Below are positions 1 to 4,694 of a DNA stretch of 5,731 nt, piece after piece. This DNA comes from an archaeon RBG_16_50_20 (GTDB lineage: Archaea > Thermoproteota > Bathyarchaeia > 40CM-2-53-6), in assembly GCA_001768965.1 (NCBI GenBank), contig MEMY01000015.1:1-5731 (forward strand). The letters are read 5' to 3'. Position 1 is the stretch's first letter. Each line of letters starts with the position of its first letter. The notes beneath the pieces were generated by a model. The model saw only the letters and a list, made by a program, of their open reading frames with translations. It did no database searches and was not told the DNA's origin. The translations under genes were made by a program, and so were the position numbers.

Positions 1-108
1 AACCGATCCTCAAGCAAACCGAAATCAAAAATACGAACTTCCGAATCTAACCAACGACCAGCAAGGGCATCGATCAGCGGTCGAATTTACGAGGCTCAGT
101 GTCAAACT
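1..108 (+). other. Upstream leader of alba; possible tail of a preceding gene
   Basis: No gene can be assigned here. The frame starting at base 3 ends in TAA at 48-50 after 15 sense codons and could be the last codons of a preceding gene, but it is too short to identify. The alba frame is also open back to the window edge, so the alba start rests on its ribosome binding site and on family length rather than on an in-frame stop. No convincing TATA box was seen. Confidence 0.3.
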
Positions 109-117
109 AGGAGGTGA
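109..117 (+). promoter_or_regulatory. Strong Shine-Dalgarno of alba
   Basis: AGGAGGTGA is an almost perfect complement to the 3' end of archaeal 16S rRNA and lies 7 bases before the GTG at 125. It decides the start of alba, because the frame is otherwise open to the window edge. Flanking TGTCA (100-104) and TGACA (115-119) can pair, which would place the GGAGG core in a 10-base loop. Confidence 0.85.
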
Positions 118-124
118 CATACGC

Positions 125-463
125 GTGGCTCAAGAAGAGAGGAGCGCTCCATCCACACAACGACCCCCAGCAAGACCAAGAGAACCCATTCCGCCCGATA
201 CAATTCTGATCGGCAAGAAACCTATAATGGCTTACGCGACGGCGGTTATGATGCACTTCCAATCTGGAGCAAAAGTACTGACCGTAAAGGCACGGGGAAG
301 GTCAATCAGCACAGCCGTCGACGTCGTAGAGGTCGTACGAAGAAGATTTTTCGCCGGTAAACTGGCCATCAGAGAAATCAGCATCGGAACCCAAGTGCTC
401 GGAGAAGGGAGCGACATAAGAAACGTCTCAACGATTGAAATAAAAGTGGAGAAGACCGGCTGA
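125..463 (+). CDS. alba: Alba family DNA/RNA-binding chromatin protein
   Basis: The 112-residue product is a small basic chromatin protein of the Alba (Sac10b) family, which binds DNA and RNA as dimers and coats archaeal chromosomes. The Alba fold spans about residues 24-111. Visible signatures are IGKKPIM (29-35), whose paired lysines K31/K32 match the DNA-contacting lysines of Sulfolobus Alba; KARGRSISTAVD (55-66); RRRFF (72-76), whose aromatic residues sit where Alba1 has its dimer-dimer phenylalanine; and the terminal strand VSTIEIKVEK (101-110). Compared with Sulfolobus Alba as I recall it (about 97 residues), the N-terminus has an extra proline/arginine-rich tail (about residues 1-24) that is probably disordered. 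The GTG start is chosen from the strong Shine-Dalgarno at 109-117. It is followed by a long gene-free stretch, so it is probably transcribed apart from the cdv cluster. Confidence 0.96.
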   Translation: MAQEERSAPSTQRPPARPREPIPPDTILIGKKPIMAYATAVMMHFQSGAKVLTVKARGRSISTAVDVVEVVRRRFFAGKLAIREISIGTQVLGEGSDIRNVSTIEIKVEKTG

Positions 464-502
464 ACCTGCCGCAGGATCAACCCCAGCACTCCTGCGAGAA
501 CC

Positions 503-530
503 CCACTTTTCCTTAACCTCCTTGGTTTTG
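503..530 (+). terminator. T-rich terminator-like tracts after alba
   Basis: Two TTTT runs (507-510 and 526-529) lie in a pyrimidine-rich stretch about 45-65 bases after the alba stop. Archaeal RNA polymerase commonly terminates at such U-rich tracts without needing a hairpin. The runs are short, so this is only a candidate. Confidence 0.3.
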
Positions 531-640
531 GCGTCGCAAAACCAGCTCGGCACATACTTGTGGATTCCCCAAATCGGCTTGTTGCTTCGTAGTCAATTGT
601 GGCCGACACAGGTTGTTCCATACAGATTCTGGCTTGACTG

Positions 641-664
641 CTATTCTGTGTGAAATCAGAATGG
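641..664. repeat. Inverted repeat upstream of the cdv cluster
   Basis: ATTCTG (643-648) and CAGAAT (657-662) are perfect inverted arms around an 8-base spacer. They are extended outward by one T-G and one C-G pair, giving an 8-pair stem in RNA. It could be an operator for a dimeric regulator such as the Lrp protein encoded in the cluster, or an RNA hairpin. No function can be shown from sequence. Confidence 0.35.
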
Positions 665-707
665 TTGCTGATCTGAGTTCGTACAAGTCGATTATGAGAA
701 ACTAATT

Positions 708-722
708 TCGGTGGCTCACCGA
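708..722. repeat. Compact hairpin/palindrome upstream of the cdv cluster
   Basis: TCGGTG (708-713) pairs perfectly with CACCGA (717-722) around a 3-base GCT loop and is followed by T-rich sequence. It could be an operator half-site pair, an RNA hairpin, or a terminator for a transcript running in from alba. Confidence 0.35.
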
Positions 723-742
723 TTCTTGACAGCTTTCTTTCA

Positions 743-755
743 CGAAATTTGAATA
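743..755 (+). promoter_or_regulatory. Weak TATA/BRE-like promoter candidate for the cdv cluster
   Basis: CGAAATTTGAATA is the most AT-rich stretch at a sensible distance before the first cdv gene. It loosely resembles a purine-rich BRE followed by an archaeal TATA box. A start about 25 bases downstream would leave a leader of roughly 40-50 bases carrying the ribosome binding site at 807. The match to consensus is poor. Confidence 0.22.
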
Positions 756-761
756 GTGTTC

Positions 762-778
762 GTTCTTCTACGGAGAAC
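762..778. repeat. Inverted repeat between candidate promoter and first cdv gene
   Basis: GTTCTTC (762-768) pairs with GGAGAAC (772-778) around a 3-base loop, with one G-T pair. If the promoter at about 743-755 is real, this element would overlap the expected transcription start, a typical position for an archaeal repressor operator. This is inference. Confidence 0.3.
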
Positions 779-806
779 AGTCAGCCCGATTTGTTGTAAG
801 CACAAA

Positions 807-815
807 AGGAGATCA
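807..815 (+). promoter_or_regulatory. Ribosome binding site of first cdvB paralogue
   Basis: AGGAGATCA places AGGAG nine bases before the TTG at 821. An in-frame TAA at 797-799 and the absence of any other start codon in between make TTG the only reasonable start. Confidence 0.7.
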
Positions 816-820
816 GTAAC

Positions 821-1483
821 TTGAATCACGGATTCCTTAAGGATTGGGAGAGAGAATCGAACGAACCGGTAATCTCGCGAGTCAGCTCCAAATTCCATCA
901 CAAACCGCCAGTCAAAGAGCAGCTTTCAGCAGCACTGTACCGTCTTAGAGTCCAACAGAACAAGCTTGAGTCCGCAGCAACGCGAATGCAGCAACATGAC
1001 AAGGATATCTTCTCTAAATGTGTCAATTCCCAGATGTCACACGACACAGCACGTGCAGCAATGTACGCGAATGAGTGCGCAGAAGTGCGCAAGATGGCCA
1101 AAGTGACCCTCCAATGCCAACTTGCCTTAGAGCAGGTCTCCCTGAGACTCGAAACCATAGAAGAATTCGGCGACGTGGCTAGAATGATGGCCCCAGTGGC
1201 CAGCGTCGTCCATTCCATAAAGAACCAGATATCGGGAGTGATACCCGAAGTAGGCTTTGAGCTCAGTCAGATCGGAGATGTACTCAACAATTTCGTCATG
1301 GAAGCAGGAGAGGCAACCGGAGCCACCTACGACACAGAGACATCGAGCGCCGAAGCGTCGAGAATCATGTCTGAAGCCAATGCCATCGCCGATCAGCACA
1401 TGAAAGACCGATTCCCAGACCTACCCGCCAGTAGCCTAGCCAGCTCACCTCAACGTACAGGCGAAGCAAGCTTCTCACACTAG
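821..1483 (+). CDS. cdvB1: Short ESCRT-III (CdvB/Snf7) paralogue, no winged helix
   Basis: The 220-residue product is an archaeal ESCRT-III protein, a family that polymerises on membranes and drives constriction and scission during cell division. The Snf7-type helical core covers about residues 32-160. The best-conserved block is YANECAEVRKMAK (82-94) followed by LALEQVSLRLET (101-112), EEFGD (114-118), APVASVV (124-130) and GVIPEVGFEL (139-148). A predicted C-terminal helix (about 175-196) leads into FPDLP (198-202), which resembles a MIM2 ligand for the CdvC MIT domain. The protein ends without the winged helix seen in the CdvB at 2199, so it corresponds to the short CdvB1/B2/B3-type paralogues of Sulfolobus; the number in the symbol is provisional. 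The TTG start is forced. The gene ends in a TAG overlapping the ribosome binding site of cdvA. It is closer to the paralogue at 4695 (48 of 75 aligned core residues by hand) than to the winged-helix CdvB (41 of 75). Confidence 0.9.
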   Translation: MNHGFLKDWERESNEPVISRVSSKFHHKPPVKEQLSAALYRLRVQQNKLESAATRMQQHDKDIFSKCVNSQMSHDTARAAMYANECAEVRKMAKVTLQCQLALEQVSLRLETIEEFGDVARMMAPVASVVHSIKNQISGVIPEVGFELSQIGDVLNNFVMEAGEATGATYDTETSSAEASRIMSEANAIADQHMKDRFPDLPASSLASSPQRTGEASFSH

Positions 1484-1488
1484 GAGGG
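1483..1488 (+). promoter_or_regulatory. Ribosome binding site of cdvA
   Basis: GGAGGG begins within the TAG stop of the upstream gene and lies 13 bases before the TTG at 1502, which is rather far. A weaker TGAGGA (1494-1499) is nearer. An in-frame CTG at 1493 would have better spacing to GGAGGG but is a rare start, so TTG is preferred. Confidence 0.55.
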
Positions 1489-1501
1489 CTATCTGAGGAA
1501 C

Positions 1502-2191
1502 TTGACCGTCACCGTTGAGGAAATTGGCAAACACCTTGGCAAAACCATTGAAGACTCAATGGGCCGCCCTGCCGGCAAATTTGTCGGCCTCACGGCCGAC
1601 GTAAGAGACGAAGTCACGGCTATTCAAGTGGCGCGAAACAACGGTGAAGTCGATCAATATCCCATCAGCTTCGTCCGAATCATCGACGGACATCCCGTTC
1701 TTCTCCAGACTTGGCGGGTTGAAGCCGAGGACATGAGAAAGGAACATGACATAATAAAGCGAAGAACACAAGCACTCGATCTACTCTTCAAAGACGGAGA
1801 CATCGACCAACTCGAATACAACCAACTCCGAGGCAACTACGAAGACCTCAACAAGGAAATTAACCAAAAGCGCGATACACTTCTCGACGCACTGAAGCAG
1901 GTTGAGGAAAAGCTAGAACAACAAATCAAGGATTTGCAAGCCGCTCTAACAAACAACAAGATGCTCTACACAGCTTCGGAAATTGACGAGCAAACCTACC
2001 ACGTTGTCACCGAATCTATCCGAACAGGTCTTGAGCTCGCTCGAAAAGAGAGAAAAGACGTCGACAACACGCGCGAATTCCTTCAAGCAATCGATATCCT
2101 GGAGACACCGAAACCACAACCGTCCTTGGCCCCCGCCAAAAGCGTCCCCGATGTAGTCGTAATCAGGATGAAAGAGCCTCTCGAAACGTGA
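1502..2191 (+). CDS. cdvA: CdvA, PRC-barrel/coiled-coil cell-division scaffold
   Basis: The 229-residue product has the domain order of archaeal CdvA. Residues about 5-72 form a PRC-barrel-like beta domain (GRPAGKFVGL at 21-30, then alternating strands up to WRV at 71-73). Residues about 74-198 are charged and helical, with strong coiled-coil character. A proline-rich linker (about 202-215) leads to the hydrophobic strand PDVVVIRMKEP (216-226). In Sulfolobus, CdvA filaments bind membrane at mid-cell, and a C-terminal E3B peptide inserts as a strand into the broken winged helix of CdvB. The C-terminal strand here fits that role. Within the helical region, two similar turns, GDIDQLEYNQL (99-109) and SEIDEQTYHVV (159-169), suggest an internal repeat of helical hairpins. 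The in-frame TAG at 1481 and lack of other standard starts make TTG 1502 the start. It lies 18 bases after one ESCRT-III gene and 7 before the CdvB gene. Confidence 0.9.
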   Translation: MTVTVEEIGKHLGKTIEDSMGRPAGKFVGLTADVRDEVTAIQVARNNGEVDQYPISFVRIIDGHPVLLQTWRVEAEDMRKEHDIIKRRTQALDLLFKDGDIDQLEYNQLRGNYEDLNKEINQKRDTLLDALKQVEEKLEQQIKDLQAALTNNKMLYTASEIDEQTYHVVTESIRTGLELARKERKDVDNTREFLQAIDILETPKPQPSLAPAKSVPDVVVIRMKEPLET

Positions 2192-2196
2192 GGGAG
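2192..2196 (+). promoter_or_regulatory. Close-spaced ribosome binding site of cdvB
   Basis: GGGAG lies only 2 bases before GTG 2199, closer than usual. An in-frame TGA at 2169-2171 with no ATG, GTG or TTG in between leaves GTG 2199 as the first possible start. The upstream cdvA stop (2189-2191) abuts this site, so translation of cdvB may depend on ribosomes finishing cdvA. Confidence 0.4.
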
Positions 2197-2198
2197 AC

Positions 2199-2993
2199 GT
2201 GGGCGCATTCTCATTCATACGAAGAGTTGAGGACAGACTCCATCCAGAGCCACTAAAAGAACGCATTGCCCACGCGTCGTTCAGACTGCAGTCCCAACTC
2301 GAAAAACTCGACCACATGTATTCAAGACTTCAACAGCGCGACCGAGAACTCTTCCAAAGGTGCATTGGAGCTCAAGTATCGAAAGACCTGGCCCACGCGA
2401 AGATCTACGCGAATGAGTCCGCCGAAATTAGAAAAATAGCGAAAGTGGTCCTCGGAAGCCAGCTCGCCCTTGAAAAGGTCATCCTAAGACTGGAAACGGT
2501 CGAAGAATTCGGCAACATCATGGTGCAAATGGCACCGGTCATGAGCATCGTTAAGGAAACAACGTCGAAGATAGCTGGAATCGTACCGCAAGTCGCTACT
2601 GAGCTTGAAGAAGTGAACGATACCCTAGCGGACCTAACTAGCGAAACCACTACGGAAGTTATGACAACGGACCTACCCATCGAAGCAACAGACAATGAAG
2701 CAAAGAAAGTCCTAGAGGAGACAGGACTAATCGCGGAACAGAGACTCCGGGACCATTTCCCAGACCTGCCATCACTCGAAATGCCGACCACTGGGGCTGT
2801 CCCGATCACCGAGGTAACCACCACTTCAGGAAAATTTAACGGAGGCCTACAAGAGCAGGTGTACCAATACGCGAGGCAGCACGAAGGCCAGATGAGCATT
2901 CACACATGCGCCAAAGACTTGGGCACGTCTCCTGAGGCAATCCAAACTGTGCTCGAACGTCTACGTGAGACCGGCAAGATCGTGATCGAGTAA
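2199..2993 (+). CDS. cdvB: CdvB, ESCRT-III with C-terminal winged helix
   Basis: The 264-residue product is the full-length CdvB. The ESCRT-III core spans about residues 20-155, with YANESAEIRKIAKVVL (70-85), LALEKVILRLETVEEFG (89-105) and ELEEVNDTLADL (135-146). A predicted helix (about 165-184) is followed by FPDLPSLEMP (187-196), a proline/leucine MIM2-like motif expected to bind the MIT domain of CdvC. After a Thr-rich linker, residues about 215-264 form a compact helix-turn-helix-like unit (VYQYARQHEG, SIHTCAKDLG, SPEAIQTVLERL, GKIVIE), matching the broken winged helix that receives the CdvA C-terminal strand. The N-terminus MGAFSFIRRV is hydrophobic and basic and might insert in membrane. 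It sits directly between cdvA and cdvC, as in the crenarchaeal cdvABC order. Two stop codons in a row (TAATAG) end the gene. The GTG start is forced by an upstream stop. Confidence 0.94.
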   Translation: MGAFSFIRRVEDRLHPEPLKERIAHASFRLQSQLEKLDHMYSRLQQRDRELFQRCIGAQVSKDLAHAKIYANESAEIRKIAKVVLGSQLALEKVILRLETVEEFGNIMVQMAPVMSIVKETTSKIAGIVPQVATELEEVNDTLADLTSETTTEVMTTDLPIEATDNEAKKVLEETGLIAEQRLRDHFPDLPSLEMPTTGAVPITEVTTTSGKFNGGLQEQVYQYARQHEGQMSIHTCAKDLGTSPEAIQTVLERLRETGKIVIE

Positions 2994-3000
2994 TAGTAAC

Positions 3001-3013
3001 TCACCATAGGTGA
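3001..3013 (+). promoter_or_regulatory. Hairpin containing the cdvC ribosome binding site
   Basis: TCACC (3001-3005) and GGTGA (3009-3013) are exact inverted arms around ATA. The right arm is the Shine-Dalgarno of cdvC, 6 bases before TTG 3020. The hairpin begins only 7 bases after the cdvB stop, so a ribosome finishing cdvB would cover the left arm and free the site. This suggests translational coupling of cdvC to cdvB. The stem is short, and the effect is inferred. Confidence 0.45.
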
Positions 3014-3019
3014 CTTTCT

Positions 3020-4159
3020 TTGCAAATGTCGGCCTCGGAAGAACTTGAGCAGATGGCAGTGAGATTCGCCAACGAAGCAATACAGTTCGACAGACAAGGC
3101 TCCAAGAGCAACGCAATCTCACGCTACGAGCGTACCGTTGAGATACTGCTCAAGCTGTGCGCACTCTACCCCGAGGCACCGCAAAACAAACTCTACATGC
3201 AACAAATCGAGAACTGCAAACAGCGAATCAGGCTACTCAAAGAACAGAACGGCCGATTCGAAGAAAGTGACCACACTCCAAGACAACCCGCACGACTGGA
3301 GCAACTGGTTCTGACTGAGAAACCAAATGTCAAGTGGAATGAAATCGCTGACCTGCGCGATGCTAAGAAGGCCATAGAGGAATCCATTGTTTTCCCTGTC
3401 AAACGCCCAGATCTTTTCCCCCTAGGATGGCCTAGGGGTATCCTGTTCTTCGGCCCACCTGGATGCGGCAAGACGCTGCTCGCAGCAGCGATCGCCACCG
3501 AGATTTACGCCGTGTTCTACAGCGTTGACGCGGCGTCCATTATGTCGAAATGGCTCGGCGAATCCGAGAAGAATGTTGCAGAACTCTTCAGCTCCGCCCG
3601 CCAAGCAGCCGAGGTTGGTAAACCCGTCATCATATTCATCGACGAAGTAGACTCCTTGGTCGGAATCAGAGGAGATGAGGTAGGCGGGGAAGTCCGAACA
3701 CGAAACCAATTCCTGAAAGAAATGGACAATGTTCTAGACAAGAAACGTCAAACTCACGTATACGTTATAGGCGCAACCAATAAACCATGGGCACTCGACG
3801 AACCCTTCATCCGCCGCTTCCAAAAGAGGATCTACGTTCCGCTACCAACCGCAGAATCAAGACAAGAGCTGTATGAGATCTACGCAAAGAACCTGAAATT
3901 AGCGAGTGACGTGGATCGTACGTTGCTCGTCGAGAAGACTGAGGGATATTCCGGCAGTGACTTCAGAGACATCTTTCAGGGTGCGCAAACGAAGGTGGTA
4001 CGTGAGTTCTTCGAGGGCAATCATTCGAAGACGCAGGGGCAGGCACGAGCAATCGCCATGGACGATTTCAAGGACGTCCTCAGAAAGCGGAAACCTAGCG
4101 TCTCGCCCCAAATGCTGACTCTGTATGACAAGTGGTTTGAAACGTACAAAGCTTTGTGA
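3020..4159 (+). CDS. cdvC: CdvC, Vps4-like AAA+ ATPase with MIT domain
   Basis: The 379-residue product is the archaeal Vps4 homologue, which uses ATP to remodel ESCRT-III polymers during division. Residues about 5-75 form the three-helix MIT domain that binds MIM motifs of CdvB proteins. After a linker (about 78-100) comes one AAA+ module with Walker A GPPGCGKT (145-152), pore-loop KWLGESE (177-183), Walker B IIFIDEVD (204-211), sensor-1 asparagine in GATNKPW (251-257) and paired arginine fingers R265/R266 in FIRRF. GYSGSD (309-314) marks the small helical domain, and the last helix (about 362-378) fits the Vps4 C-terminal helix. All catalytic residues are present. TTG 3020 is taken from the 6-base spacing to the Shine-Dalgarno. 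ATG 3026 is only two codons later and would give MSASEELEQMA, which from memory resembles the Sulfolobus CdvC start, so either is possible. The gap from cdvB is 26 bases. Confidence 0.97.
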   Translation: MQMSASEELEQMAVRFANEAIQFDRQGSKSNAISRYERTVEILLKLCALYPEAPQNKLYMQQIENCKQRIRLLKEQNGRFEESDHTPRQPARLEQLVLTEKPNVKWNEIADLRDAKKAIEESIVFPVKRPDLFPLGWPRGILFFGPPGCGKTLLAAAIATEIYAVFYSVDAASIMSKWLGESEKNVAELFSSARQAAEVGKPVIIFIDEVDSLVGIRGDEVGGEVRTRNQFLKEMDNVLDKKRQTHVYVIGATNKPWALDEPFIRRFQKRIYVPLPTAESRQELYEIYAKNLKLASDVDRTLLVEKTEGYSGSDFRDIFQGAQTKVVREFFEGNHSKTQGQARAIAMDDFKDVLRKRKPSVSPQMLTLYDKWFETYKAL

Positions 4160-4162
4160 GGT
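4158..4162 (+). promoter_or_regulatory. Ribosome binding site deciding the Lrp gene start
   Basis: GAGGT overlaps the TGA stop of cdvC and lies 8 bases before ATG 4171. This spacing supports ATG 4171 over the in-frame GTG at 4156, which overlaps the stop and has no suitable site at the right distance. Confidence 0.7.
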
Positions 4163-4170
4163 CATGTGAA

Positions 4171-4689
4171 ATGTTAGATGCAACCGATTTCAAGATCCTG
4201 GCAGAACTTGCTGAAAATGCTAAATCCTCCTACGCAGAGATTGGCCGCAAACTAAGCCTCCACCCAAACGTCGTGGCTTATCGGGTAAACAAGCTCGAGA
4301 AGTCCGGCGTTATCAAAGAATACACAACTGGACTCGACTTGGAAAAATTGGGCGTCGCCGAGCAAATCCTGGTGGGTGCCTCATTCCCACGCGACACCGA
4401 GAGAGGCGACATCATCGAGAAGATAACGGCGATTCCGCAGACAGTTAAAGTAGTCAGTTCTTTGGGTGAGCCAGAGAGCATCGTCTTTCTTGTAGGGAAG
4501 AACAAGTCGGAAATTGAGAAATTAATGTCGAAGCTTCGGTCACTCGATCTCAAAATCGAGTACACGGGTTCCATCATACGTACGTTCGATGAAGGGAGGC
4601 TCTGTAACTTCCTGAAGGTTCTGGCCAGCGAATATGAAAGTGAACACAATCGAGACGGTAAAAACGGATCGATCAATAAGGGGGGATAG
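4171..4689 (+). CDS. Lrp/AsnC family transcriptional regulator
   Basis: The 172-residue product is an archaeal Lrp/AsnC-type regulator, a family that binds DNA as dimers or higher oligomers and often senses amino acids or other small molecules. Residues about 1-50 form the N-terminal winged helix-turn-helix: LDATDFKILAELAENAKSSY, then AEIGRKLSLHPNVVAYRVNKLEKSGVIKEY, where AEIGRKL and the following helix to LEKSGVI are the classic Lrp signature. Residues about 55-140 are alternating strands and helices of a RAM-like ferredoxin fold used for dimerisation and effector binding. The tail (about 155-172) is polar and probably disordered. ATG 4171 gives the usual MLDATDFKIL-type start. The gene begins 11 bases after cdvC and ends 5 bases before the next ESCRT-III gene, so it is co-transcribed with division genes. 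Regulation of the cluster, including itself, is a natural guess but not shown. The effector is unknown. Confidence 0.9.
   Translation: MLDATDFKILAELAENAKSSYAEIGRKLSLHPNVVAYRVNKLEKSGVIKEYTTGLDLEKLGVAEQILVGASFPRDTERGDIIEKITAIPQTVKVVSSLGEPESIVFLVGKNKSEIEKLMSKLRSLDLKIEYTGSIIRTFDEGRLCNFLKVLASEYESEHNRDGKNGSINKGG
4679..4685 (+). promoter_or_regulatory. Ribosome binding site of second short cdvB paralogue
   Basis: AGGGGGG lies inside the last codons of the Lrp gene, 9 bases before ATG 4695. The gene starts 5 bases after the Lrp stop, so the two genes are probably translated from one message. Confidence 0.6.
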
Positions 4690-4694
4690 ATAGA

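Larger units (their letters stand above)
464..820. other. 357-base gene-free stretch between alba and the cdv cluster
   Basis: No credible gene was found on either strand. The minus-strand frame overlapping 232-621 is antisense to alba and resembles no known protein. The stretch holds T-rich tracts after alba (about 507-529), inverted repeats at 641-664, 708-722 and 762-778, and a weak TATA-like site near 743-755. The most likely content is the alba 3' end plus the promoter and leader of the cdv cluster. No tRNA, CRISPR or clear C/D box RNA was recognised. Confidence 0.6.

Noticed and set aside
3..50. Possible C-terminal end of an upstream gene (TAA at 48-50)
   Set aside because: Only 15 codons are visible, and the other two frames are also open here for long stretches, so coding status cannot be judged.
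462..486. Partial 16S rRNA gene on either strand
   Set aside because: The resemblance is confined to about 12-18 bases and the neighbouring sequence is alba coding sequence or unrelated, so no rRNA gene is present.
232..621. 129-codon open frame on the minus strand across the end of alba and the gene-free stretch
   Set aside because: More than half is antisense to the clearly coding alba gene, the protein shows no family signature, and no good ribosome binding site was noted.
661..705. C/D box RNA suggested by CTGA and ATGAGA-like words
   Set aside because: No proper C box (RTGATGA) paired with a D box at the right distance and no terminal stem were found.
834..843. TCCTTAAGGA perfect 10-base palindrome inside the first cdvB paralogue
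   Set aside because: It lies in coding sequence with no second copy or context, and short palindromes of this kind are expected by chance.
1493..1501. CTG at 1493 as the cdvA start
   Set aside because: Spacing to GGAGGG is good, but CTG is rarely used in archaea and TTG 1502 gives a normal CdvA N-terminus.
4156..4170. GTG at 4156 as the start of the Lrp gene, overlapping the cdvC stop
   Set aside because: GAGGT at 4158-4162 is ideally placed for ATG 4171, and Lrp proteins typically begin right at the LDATDFKIL-type helix.
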